A stretch of 9,518 nt of DNA from DASRSS01 sp035656335 (GCA_035656335.1 DASRSS010000103.1:1-9518), one strand, 5' to 3'; positions 1 to 5,630 are shown, counted from the stretch's first letter. A program made the numbers and translations. Notes: generated by a model from the letters alone, not told the origin.

Positions 1-163
1 CGATCGCCTCGGCGGTGGCGAACAGCTCCAGGACGGCGCCGGCGGCGAGCGCTTCACGCACCGCCTGCGCGCCCTCGGCAAGGAAACGCCCGGCGTCGCG
101 GCGGGCCGACCGTCGGGTCCGCCGGCGGGCCGCCGCGAGCCGGGCGTTGGAACTGCTCAGCAA
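1..163 (-). CDS. TrmH/SpoU-family RNA 2'-O-methyltransferase, N-terminal part only
   Basis: Reading the minus strand from a TTG at 163-161 gives 54 codons open to the left edge, so the gene is cut by the window. The visible protein begins LLSSNARLAAARRRTRRSAR (first residue read as Met), then has a segment RFLAEGAQAVREALA. This matches the N-terminal substrate-binding part of TrmH/SpoU 23S rRNA ribose methyltransferases, where a basic segment leads into the 'F..EG...V.EAL' strand-helix. The SAM-binding knot domain lies outside the window. The TTG directly follows the rplT stop codon TGA (166-164) in the same frame, with no clear Shine-Dalgarno, so translation probably depends on termination at rplT. 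The infC-rpmI-rplT-methyltransferase order is common in actinomycetes. The family is fairly sure; the methylated nucleotide cannot be inferred. Confidence 0.8.
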   Translation of the reverse strand, partial: MLSSSNARLAAARRRTRRSARRDAGRFLAEGAQAVREALAAGAVLELFATAEAI

Positions 164-556
164 TCAGGCAGCCGGGGACTGCGCGCCGCCGGTGCCTTCG
201 GCAGCCACCGCAGCGCGGGCCACCTCGACGAGCGCGGTGAACGCCGCCTCGTCGGTGACGGCCAGGTCGGCCAGCACCTTGCGGTCGACGCTCACGCCGG
301 CCAGGCGCAGGCCCTGGATGAAGCGGTTGTAGGTCATGTCGTTCGCGCGGGCCGCCGCGTTGATGCGGGTGATCCACAGCTGACGGAAGTCGCCCTTGCG
401 CGCCTTGCGGTCACGGTAGGAGTAGGTCGCGGAGTGGAGCAGCTGCTCCTTGGCCTTGCGGTAGAGCCGCGAACGCTGGCCGCGGTAGCCGCTGGCCGCT
501 TCGAGGGTGCTCCGGCGCTTCTTCTGGGCGTTCACTGCCCGCTTGACGCGTGCCAC
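164..556 (-). CDS. rplT: 50S ribosomal protein L20
   Basis: A 130-residue protein beginning MARVKRAVNAQKKRR, the conserved L20 N-terminus. It continues through the basic helix (GYRGQRSRLYRKAKEQ), then RDRKARKGDFRQLWITRINA and the globular C-terminal part (NRFIQGLRLAGVSVDRKVLADLAV). L20 binds 23S rRNA early in 50S assembly and in several bacteria represses its own operon. The start is GTG at 556-554 with an AAGGAC Shine-Dalgarno five bases upstream. The protein is slightly longer than the E. coli form because of a low-complexity Ala/Gly-rich tail (from about residue 118). It is third in the infC-rpmI-rplT operon, 67 bases after rpmI, and is followed without a gap by the methyltransferase gene. 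Confidence 0.98.
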   Translation of the reverse strand: MARVKRAVNAQKKRRSTLEAASGYRGQRSRLYRKAKEQLLHSATYSYRDRKARKGDFRQLWITRINAAARANDMTYNRFIQGLRLAGVSVDRKVLADLAVTDEAAFTALVEVARAAVAAEGTGGAQSPAA

Positions 557-577
557 GGTAAGTCCTTGGTTGTTCGG

Positions 578-601
578 GCCGCCCGATCACGTGCGGGCGG
601 C
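578..601 (-). promoter_or_regulatory. Hairpin between rpmI and rplT, upstream of the rplT ribosome-binding site
   Basis: A perfect 8-bp inverted repeat (arms 578-585 and 594-601, core CCGCCCG/CGGGCGG on the transcript) encloses the 8-base loop CACGTGAT. It lies about 10 bases upstream of the AAGGAC ribosome-binding site of rplT. There is no T tract, so it is not an obvious terminator. It may act as an L20-binding or mRNA-stability element, but that role is inference. The repeat itself is read directly. Confidence 0.45.
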
Positions 602-623
602 GGATTGACGAGAGGAAGGCGCG

Positions 624-818
624 TCAGCGCCCGAGCAGCTTCTTCACGCGCGGGGCGTCGGGCGCCGCGATCTCCTTGACGCCGGTCAGGCGGCGGGTCA
701 GGGTCGACGGCTTCTTCTCCAGCTTGTGCCGCATCCCGGCGTGCTGCGACAGCAGCTTGCCGCTGCCCGTCACCTTGACGCGCTTCTTCATCCCGCTGTG
801 GGTCTTGTTCTTCGGCAT
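624..818 (-). CDS. rpmI: 50S ribosomal protein L35
   Basis: A 64-residue, very basic protein starting MPKNKTHSGMKKRVKVTGSG, the L35 signature (the usual form is PK.KTH....KR.K.TG.GK). It ends in KEIAAPDAPRVKKLLGR, and its length is typical of the family. L35 is a small structural protein of the large ribosomal subunit. The start is ATG at 818-816 with a modest CAGGA ribosome-binding site. It sits 60 bases after infC and 67 bases before rplT on the same strand, the standard infC-rpmI-rplT operon. Confidence 0.97.
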   Translation of the reverse strand: MPKNKTHSGMKKRVKVTGSGKLLSQHAGMRHKLEKKPSTLTRRLTGVKEIAAPDAPRVKKLLGR

Positions 819-878
819 CGGTACGTCCTGATTCTGGTGGTGGTGTTCGGTGGTTCTCTTGGTCCGTCCGCGCCGGAG

Positions 879-1451
879 TTACTCGGCTGCCTCGGCCTCG
901 GTCGCTGCGTCCGTCTCGCGAGGGGCGCGGACCGGCTTGGTGCTCCGGTGCGGCGCCACGACCATGATCATGTTGCGGCCGTCCTGCTTCGGCGCCGACT
1001 CGACGAAACCCAGTTCGGAGATGTCGTTGGCGAGCCGCTGCAGCAACCGGAACCCGAGTTCGGGCCGCGACTGCTCGCGTCCCCGGAACATGATGGTGAT
1101 CTTGACCTTGTCACCCTGCTTGAGGAACCGCTCGACGTGACCCTTCTTGGTCTCGTAATCGTGCGAGTCGATCTTCGGCCGGAGCTTCATCTCCTTGATG
1201 ACCGTCAGGGCCTGGTTGCGACGAGCCTCGCGGGCCTTCTGCGCGCTCTCGTACTTGAACTTTCCGTAGTCCATGAGTTTGCAGACGGGCGGGCGGGCCA
1301 TCGGCGCGACCTCGACAAGATCCAGGTCGGCCTCCATCGCCAGTTCCAGGGCCTTGCCGATCGGCACGATGCCGACCTGCTCGCCCTCGGGGCCGACGAG
1401 GCGCACCTCGGGTACACGGATCCGGTCGTTGATCCTCGGTTCAGAGCTGAT
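879..1451 (-). CDS. infC: Translation initiation factor IF-3, with a probable AUC start codon
   Basis: IF3 binds the 30S subunit, checks the start codon and initiator tRNA, and prevents early 50S joining. From 1451 the protein has 190 residues: N-terminal domain from SSEPRINDRIRVPEVRLVG, the IF3 signature KLMDYGKFKYESAQ at residues 58-71, the linker helix, and a C-terminal domain with LRPKIDSHDYETKKGH and MFRGREQSRPELG, ending in a short acidic tail. The frame stays open upstream to 1673, but the extra residues are low-complexity and read through a strong Shine-Dalgarno (AAGGAGGT, 1455-1462). The start is therefore most likely the ATC at 1451-1449, four bases after GGAGG. Rare AUU/AUC starts are a known feature of infC and let IF3 repress its own translation. 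A GTG start further upstream (1673) is possible but has poor support. Confidence 0.95.
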   Translation of the reverse strand: MSSEPRINDRIRVPEVRLVGPEGEQVGIVPIGKALELAMEADLDLVEVAPMARPPVCKLMDYGKFKYESAQKAREARRNQALTVIKEMKLRPKIDSHDYETKKGHVERFLKQGDKVKITIMFRGREQSRPELGFRLLQRLANDISELGFVESAPKQDGRNMIMVVAPHRSTKPVRAPRETDAATEAEAAE

Positions 1452-1454
1452 GGG

Positions 1455-1462
1455 ACCTCCTT
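1455..1462 (-). promoter_or_regulatory. infC ribosome-binding site that fixes the AUC start
   Basis: On the minus strand AAGGAGGT is an almost complete anti-16S match. It is followed by CCC and then ATC, the first codon of the conserved IF3 sequence. There is no ATG, GTG or TTG in any usable position after it, which is the main reason for choosing ATC as the start. Confidence 0.75.
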
Positions 1463-1496
1463 GGTCGGTTCTCTGCGATCCGGGCCCACGTCCGCC

Positions 1497-1538
1497 GGAA
1501 AACGAGAGCAGGCCCGGTGCGGCAGTGCGCACGGGGCC
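1497..1538 (-). terminator. Terminator-like hairpin with T-rich tail in the infC leader (putative attenuator)
   Basis: On the minus strand the arm GGCCCCGTGCG (1538-1528) pairs with CGCACCGGGCC (1521-1511) with a single C-C mismatch and a 6-base loop, CACTGC. The 3' side runs on as TGCTCTCGTTTT, ending in four Ts at 1502-1499. It lies between the putative promoter and the infC Shine-Dalgarno, so it could end transcription before infC. The T tract is interrupted and starts some bases from the stem, so termination may be partial or the hairpin may serve another purpose. Confidence 0.5.
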
Positions 1539-1547
1539 CGGAGCCGA

Positions 1548-1615
1548 CCGGTCCGACCGCCGCGGGATGCGCGACGGCGCACCCGGCGAGCGGCCGGGCG
1601 CGTCGGACCGGACCC
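1548..1615 (-). promoter_or_regulatory. Structured part of the infC leader: 10-bp stem enclosing a hairpin, with an alternative pairing
   Basis: On the transcript CCGGTCCGAC (1611-1602) and GTCGGACCGG (1557-1548) are perfectly complementary over 10 bp. They enclose a second hairpin with core CCCGGC (1598-1593) and GCCGGG (1587-1582) around the loop CGCTC. The 5' side of the long stem, GGGTCCGG (1615-1608), can instead pair with CCGGGCCC (1541-1534), with one G-U pair. That segment includes the 5' arm of the downstream terminator-like hairpin. Two exclusive folds of this kind are how attenuators are built. The repeats are observed; the switching is inferred, and a high-GC leader gives some chance pairing. 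Confidence 0.4.
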
Positions 1616-1706
1616 GGCGCACCTGCTGGTTCCTGGTGGCGCGGGTGGGAGGCTGGAAGGCTTCCGCTTGCACACCCCCGCGCGAGCGGAGGCTGGTCGC
1701 AATGAC

Positions 1707-1736
1707 AGGGTATCAGCGTGAGCGACGTCGATCCAA
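1707..1736 (-). promoter_or_regulatory. Candidate promoter of the infC-rpmI-rplT operon
   Basis: On the minus strand TTGGAT (1736-1731) and TACCCT (1712-1707) are separated by 18 bases, a fair match to a housekeeping sigma-70-type promoter with the TANNNT -10 usual in actinomycetes. Transcription would begin near 1700, leaving a leader of roughly 250 bases before infC. The -35 lies inside the first codons of the divergent DUF1844 gene and the -10 lies just upstream of it, so the two genes would compete for this DNA. Predicted from sequence only. Confidence 0.45.
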
Positions 1737-2038
1737 AAGCCGACCGCGAGCTGGGCGAGATCCCGGCCGTCGAGGTGATCACCCGGGCCGCGGTTCTGCT
1801 GATGAGCGCGGCCGCCGAGAAGCTGGGCCTCGCGCCCGACGGCGAGCCCAAGCTCGACCTGGACGAGGCGCGCCGCCTGATCACGGCGCTTGCCGGCCTG
1901 GTGTCCGCGGCGCAGCCGGACCTGGGGATGCACCGCCAGCCGCTGCGGGACGGGCTGAAGACGCTGCAGGCAGCCTTCCGCGAGGCGTCGTCCATTCCGG
2001 ACGCTCCCGGCGAGGGGCCGGGCGAGAAGCTGCTCTGA
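1718..2038 (+). CDS. DUF1844 family protein
   Basis: A 106-residue soluble, acidic protein of unknown biochemical role. The block EIPAVEVITRAAVLLMSAAA (residues 14-33), the segment LDEARRLITALAGLV and the end block QPLRDGLKTLQAAFREAS are the features of DUF1844 proteins, which in actinomycetes usually lie beside infC, as here. No signal peptide is present; MSAAAEKLGL lies in a helical region. The start is GTG at 1718, chosen because the protein then has the family's usual short lead-in before EIPAVEVI. There is no clear Shine-Dalgarno, and a weak -10-like CAGGGT at 1706-1711 ends six bases before the GTG, so the mRNA may be leaderless. The DUF72 gene follows after 19 bases and may be co-transcribed. 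Confidence 0.9.
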   Translation: MSDVDPKADRELGEIPAVEVITRAAVLLMSAAAEKLGLAPDGEPKLDLDEARRLITALAGLVSAAQPDLGMHRQPLRDGLKTLQAAFREASSIPDAPGEGPGEKLL

Positions 2039-2057
2039 TCCGGGCAAGCTGCTCGCT

Positions 2058-2900
2058 GTGGACGGCACCGCACTCGTCGGCATCTCCGGCTGGACGTATC
2101 CGCCCTGGCGCGGCGTCTTCTATCCCAAGGGGCTGCCGCAGCGCGCCGAGCTGAGCTTCGTCGCCGAGCGGATGCCGACCGTCGAGATCAACGGCTCCTT
2201 CTACTCGCTGCAGCGGCCGGACAGCTACCGGGCCTGGCGGGCGCAGACGCCGGACGGCTTCGTCTTCGCCGTCAAGGGCGGCCGGTTCATCACGCACATG
2301 AAGAAGCTGCGCGACGTCGACACCGCGCTGGCCAACTTCTTCGCCTCGGGCGTGCTGGCGCTGGGCGACAAGCTCGGCCCGGTGCTGTGGCAGCTGCCGC
2401 CCAACCTCGGGTTCGACCCGCAGCGGCTGGCCGACTTCTTCGCCCGGCTGCCGCGCTCGACCGGCGAGGCGGCCTGGCTGGCGCGGCACCACGACGAGCG
2501 GCTCACCGGACGCGCCTGGACGGACACGGACGCCGACCGGCCGATCCGGCACGCGCTGGAGATCCGGCACCCGAGCTTCCAGACGCCGGCGTTTCCCGCG
2601 CTGCTGCGTGAGCACGACATCGCGCTGGTGGTGGCCGACACCGCGGGCCGCTGGCCGCTGATCCGCGAGGCCACCAGCCGGCTGGTGTACGTCCGGCTGC
2701 ACGGCGACACCGAGCTGTACACGAGCTGCTACAGCCCGCAAGCCCTGCAGCAGTGGGCCGCCGCGGGCCGCGGCGGGACCGCGGCGGGCCACGACGTGGT
2801 CGTCTACTTCGACAACGACGCCAAGGTGCACGCGCCGTTCGATGCGCTCGCGCTCGCCGAGCTGCTCAGTCCTCGCTGGCCGTCGACATCCCCTGACTGA
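2058..2900 (+). CDS. DUF72 (YecE-like) TIM-barrel protein
   Basis: A 280-residue protein with the landmarks of the DUF72/YecE family: GISGWTYPPWRGVFYP near the start (residues 8-23), VEINGSFYSL (42-51), the basic stretch KGGRFITHMKKL (73-84), LWQLPP (110-115), then ALEIRHPSF, YVRLHGD and VVVYFDND towards the C-terminus. These motifs line the mouth of the predicted barrel, which suggests an enzyme, but no reaction is established for the family. The start is a GTG at 2058, 19 bases after the DUF1844 stop. The 3' end overlaps acs on the other strand by 35 bp: the last residues (PRWPSTSPD) are encoded opposite the acs C-terminus, and the conserved core ends before the overlap. No signal peptide or membrane segment is visible, so it is probably cytoplasmic. 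Confidence 0.9.
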   Translation: MDGTALVGISGWTYPPWRGVFYPKGLPQRAELSFVAERMPTVEINGSFYSLQRPDSYRAWRAQTPDGFVFAVKGGRFITHMKKLRDVDTALANFFASGVLALGDKLGPVLWQLPPNLGFDPQRLADFFARLPRSTGEAAWLARHHDERLTGRAWTDTDADRPIRHALEIRHPSFQTPAFPALLREHDIALVVADTAGRWPLIREATSRLVYVRLHGDTELYTSCYSPQALQQWAAAGRGGTAAGHDVVVYFDNDAKVHAPFDALALAELLSPRWPSTSPD

Positions 2901-4836
2901 TCAGGTCCATCACCGACGAGTCGGTCAGGGTCGTCACGTCACCCAGCTCGCGGTGCTCGGCCACGTCCTTGAGCAGCCGGCGCATGATCTTGCCGGACCG
3001 GGTCTTGGGAAGCTCCGGCACGATCATCACCTGACGTGGTTTGGCGATCGGGCCGATCTCCGACGCCACGTGGTCACGCAGGGTCTTGGCCAGCTTCTCG
3101 CCCTCGGCCGCCTCGGTCGGGCCGCCACCGCGCAGGATGACGAACGCGACGATGGCCTGCCCGGTGGTCGGGTCGGACGCGGCCGTCACCGCGGCCTCGG
3201 CCACCGACGGGTGCGACACCAGCGCGGATTCGACCTCGGTGGTCGACAGCCGGTGCCCCGACACGTTCATGACGTCGTCCACGCGGCCGAGCAGCCACAG
3301 GTCGCCGTCGTCGTCCTTCTTGGCACCGTCGCCGGCGAAGTAGTACCCCTGCTCCGGGAAGCGCGCCCAGTAGGTCTGCTTGTACCGGTCGGGGTCGCCC
3401 CAGATGCCGCGCAGCATGGACGGCCACGGGTCGGTGAGCACGAGCAGGCCGCCCTGGCCGTTGGCGACCGGGTTGCCCTCGTTGTCGACGACGTCCGCGC
3501 CGATGCCCGGCAGCGGCCGCGTCGCCGAGCCCGGCTTCGTGGCGGTGACACCGGGCAGCGGCGTGATCATGATCGCGCCGGTCTCGGTCTGCCACCACGT
3601 GTCGACGACGGGCGTGCGGTTGCCGCCGATCACGCGGCGGTACCAGACCCACGCCTCGGGGTTGATCGGCTCGCCGACCGACCCGAGCAGCCGCAGCGAG
3701 GACAGGTCCGACTTCGCCGGGATGTCCTCGCCCCACTTCATGAACGTGCGGATCGTGGTCGGCGCGGTGTACAGGATGCTGACCTTGTACTCCTCGATCA
3801 TGCGCCACCAGCGGCCCTCGTCGGGCGTGTTCGGCGTGCCCTCGTACATCAGCGAGGTCGTCCGGTTGGTCAGCGGTCCGTACACGATGTAGCTGTGCCC
3901 GGTGACCCACCCGATGTCGGCCGCGCACCAGTAGAGGTCGGTGTCCGGCTTGAGGTCGAACACCGCCCAGTGCGTGTAGGCGACCTGGGTGAGGTAGCCG
4001 CCGGACGTGTGCAGGATGCCCTTCGGCTTGCCGGTCGTGCCCGAGGTGTACATGACGTACAGCGGGTGCTCGGCGTCGAAGAACTCGCACTCGTGCTCGG
4101 TCGACTGCCGGTCCACGATGTCGTGCCACCAGACGTCCCGGCCGTCGGTCCAGTCGACCTCCTGGCCGGTCCGCCGCACGACGAGCACCGAGCGCACGTC
4201 CGGGCACTGCTTGAGCGCCTCGTCCACGGCCGGCTTCAACGCGGACGCCGCCCCGCGCCGGTAGCCGCCGTCCGCGGTGATGACCAGGTGCGCGTCACAG
4301 TCCTGGATGCGGTCGATGAGCGCCTGCGCGCTGAACCCGCCGAACACCACCGTGTGCGGCGCGCCCAGCCGTGCGCAGGCGAGCATCGCGATCACCGTCT
4401 CCGGGACCATCGGCATGTAGATGGCCACCCGGTCGCCGGTCTTGACACCCAGTTCGATCAGCGCGTTGGCGGTCTTGCACACCTCGTCCTTGAGCTGCGC
4501 GTAGGTGATCGTGCGCTTGTCCCCCGGCTCGCCCTCCCAGTGGTAGGCGACCTGGTCGCCGTGCCCGGCCGCCACATGGCGGTCCAGGCAGTTGTAGGCG
4601 ACGTTCAGCTTGCCGCCGACGAACCACTTGGCGAACGGCGCGTCCGACCAGTCCAGCACCTGGTTCCACTTCGTGTCCCAGCTCAGCCGCTCGGCCTGCT
4701 TCTCCCAGAAGGCGAGGCGATCGGCAGCGGCTTCGTCGTAGGCGGCCTCGCTGACGTTCGCGTTGGCCGTGAACTCCGGCGACGGGGGGAAGCGGCGTTC
4801 CTCGTGTGACAGGTTGGAAAGGGTTTCCTCACTCAT
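2866..4836 (-). CDS. acs: Acetyl-CoA synthetase (AMP-forming acetate:CoA ligase)
   Basis: Acs activates acetate with ATP to acetyl-AMP and then transfers it to CoA in the cytoplasm, feeding the TCA cycle and glyoxylate shunt. The 656-residue protein is full length. It shows the N-terminal ACAS region (AYDEAAADRLAFWEKQAERL), the ATP-binding A3 loop YTSGTTGKPKG (263-273), the acetate-pocket motif DTWWQTETG with Trp414, YYFAGDGAKKDDDGDLWLLG and GRVDDVMNVSGHR in the hinge and C-terminal lobe, and PKTRSGKIMRR (610-620). In the last motif Lys616 corresponds to the catalytic lysine that protein acetyltransferases acetylate to switch Acs off. The ATG at 4836 has no Shine-Dalgarno but has a -10 element ending six bases before it, so it is probably a leaderless start. 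It lies 52 bases after the SatP-type transporter gene, placing activation next to uptake. The 3' end overlaps the convergent DUF72 gene. Confidence 0.98.
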   Translation of the reverse strand: MSEETLSNLSHEERRFPPSPEFTANANVSEAAYDEAAADRLAFWEKQAERLSWDTKWNQVLDWSDAPFAKWFVGGKLNVAYNCLDRHVAAGHGDQVAYHWEGEPGDKRTITYAQLKDEVCKTANALIELGVKTGDRVAIYMPMVPETVIAMLACARLGAPHTVVFGGFSAQALIDRIQDCDAHLVITADGGYRRGAASALKPAVDEALKQCPDVRSVLVVRRTGQEVDWTDGRDVWWHDIVDRQSTEHECEFFDAEHPLYVMYTSGTTGKPKGILHTSGGYLTQVAYTHWAVFDLKPDTDLYWCAADIGWVTGHSYIVYGPLTNRTTSLMYEGTPNTPDEGRWWRMIEEYKVSILYTAPTTIRTFMKWGEDIPAKSDLSSLRLLGSVGEPINPEAWVWYRRVIGGNRTPVVDTWWQTETGAIMITPLPGVTATKPGSATRPLPGIGADVVDNEGNPVANGQGGLLVLTDPWPSMLRGIWGDPDRYKQTYWARFPEQGYYFAGDGAKKDDDGDLWLLGRVDDVMNVSGHRLSTTEVESALVSHPSVAEAAVTAASDPTTGQAIVAFVILRGGGPTEAAEGEKLAKTLRDHVASEIGPIAKPRQVMIVPELPKTRSGKIMRRLLKDVAEHRELGDVTTLTDSSVMDLISQGMSTASED

Positions 4837-4842
4837 GTGTCG

Positions 4843-4871
4843 AACCTAGTTCCGTCTCGGTCGTTCGGAAA
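4843..4871 (-). promoter_or_regulatory. Candidate leaderless promoter of acs
   Basis: On the minus strand TAGGTT (4848-4843) fits the TANNNT -10 and is followed by CGACAC and then the acs ATG. Initiation would thus fall at or within a base or two of the start codon. A poor -35-like TTTCCG (4871-4866) stands 17 bases upstream. The arrangement explains the missing ribosome-binding site and would allow acs to be transcribed separately from the transporter gene 52 bases upstream. Confidence 0.5.
4850..4870 (-). repeat. Inverted repeat TTCCG-N11-CGGAA in the acs promoter (possible operator)
   Basis: A perfect 5-bp inverted repeat with an 11-base spacer spans the DNA between the putative -35 and -10 of acs, so a bound dimer would block or help RNA polymerase. 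It does not look like a CRP/GlxR site (TGTGA-N6-TCACA). The arms are short, so chance is possible. No regulator can be named. Confidence 0.3.
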
Positions 4872-4888
4872 GGATGAATCCACCTTGT

Positions 4889-5530
4889 TCAGCGCGGGAA
4901 GACCGGTGCCACCACCCGCTTGAACGTCGAGTTGGTGACGCCCGCGAACGACGCGTACCAGGCTGCGATCGCGGTGAGGATGCCGATCCAGCCGCCCACG
5001 TGGATCCAGGCGTTGCTGTTCGCCTCGAAGTCCGCGACGCTCTCGCTGAAGAAGCCGATCACCAGCGCGATGTATGTCAACGTCAGCAGCACGAACACGA
5101 CGAAGATCGCTCCAGTCGTCCGCGACGCCGCGACCGTCATGTAGGCAGTGAAGATCGCCCAGCAGAGCAGGTACAGGCCGACACCGTGCAGCAGGTCGTT
5201 CGGCTTCGCGTTTGCGGGCAGGTGCGTCAGCATCCACCAGAAGGACAGCCAGAACGCGCCGTACGAGCAGAACGCGACCGCGCCGAACGTGTTGCCCTTG
5301 GCGAACTCCCACAGCCCGGCCGCGAGCTGCGCGATGCCGCCGTAGAAGAACGCCAGACCGAACACGATCGCCTGTACGGACGCGCCGAGCATGTTGGTGT
5401 TGATCACGGACAGGAAGAAGGTCGTGGCCGCGAAACCGGCCAGACCGAGCGGTCCGGGGTCACCGAAGCCGGCCCCGGTCGTCGCCGGGACGCTCACCTC
5501 GGTTCGCTGCCGTCCGATCTCGTCTGCCAT
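4889..5530 (-). CDS. Acetate uptake transporter, GPR1/FUN34/YaaH (SatP) family
   Basis: A 213-residue membrane protein with about six hydrophobic helices (near residues 30-48, 52-72, 82-102, 112-134, 140-160 and 174-196). Proteins of this family form hexameric channel-like transporters for acetate and succinate in the inner membrane. The family signature near the start, usually NPAPLGL followed a few residues on by a Thr pair, appears here as DPGPLGLAGFAATT (24-37). Two of its residues differ (Asn to Asp, Ala to Gly). The start is ATG at 5530-5528, with a good ribosome-binding site (AGGAG, six bases upstream). It follows the symporter gene after 100 bases and precedes acs by 52, so uptake and activation are neighbours. 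Substrate preference between acetate and other short acids cannot be decided from sequence. Confidence 0.93.
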   Translation of the reverse strand: MADEIGRQRTEVSVPATTGAGFGDPGPLGLAGFAATTFFLSVINTNMLGASVQAIVFGLAFFYGGIAQLAAGLWEFAKGNTFGAVAFCSYGAFWLSFWWMLTHLPANAKPNDLLHGVGLYLLCWAIFTAYMTVAASRTTGAIFVVFVLLTLTYIALVIGFFSESVADFEANSNAWIHVGGWIGILTAIAAWYASFAGVTNSTFKRVVAPVFPR

Positions 5531-5549
5531 CTACAGCTCCTCTCGCCTG

Positions 5550-5585
5550 GCCGGGAGCACCCCGGCTCGCGGCGCCGGCGGCGCC
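5550..5585 (-). repeat. Two tandem hairpins between the symporter and SatP-type genes
   Basis: In the 100-base gap (5531-5630) the transcript can form GGCGCC-GCC-GGCGCC (5585-5571) and, three bases later if the loops are counted separately, GCCGGG-GTGCT-CCCGGC (5566-5550). They end just upstream of the SatP ribosome-binding site. There is no T tract, so they are more likely an mRNA-processing, stability or weak termination element than a full intrinsic terminator. I found no convincing promoter in this gap. Confidence 0.35.
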
Positions 5586-5630
5586 CTTGTCGAGCGAAAT
5601 CTGCCAGTGAGCGCGGTCACGGTGCAGCAA

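Noticed and set aside
1661..1675. TTGCAC as a -35 for DUF1844
   Set aside because: The spacing to any -10-like hexamer before 1718 is about 32 bases, too long for a normal promoter.
1205..2083. A long minus-strand frame across the infC leader and DUF1844, possibly a leader peptide or gene
   Set aside because: It overlaps two well-supported genes in other frames, has no good ribosome-binding site, and its product looks like random high-GC sequence.
2842..4809. A 655-codon open frame on the plus strand opposite acs
   Set aside because: It lies entirely antisense to a clear full-length acetyl-CoA synthetase. The protein is Arg/His/Val-rich with no domain pattern, the usual effect of third-position GC bias.
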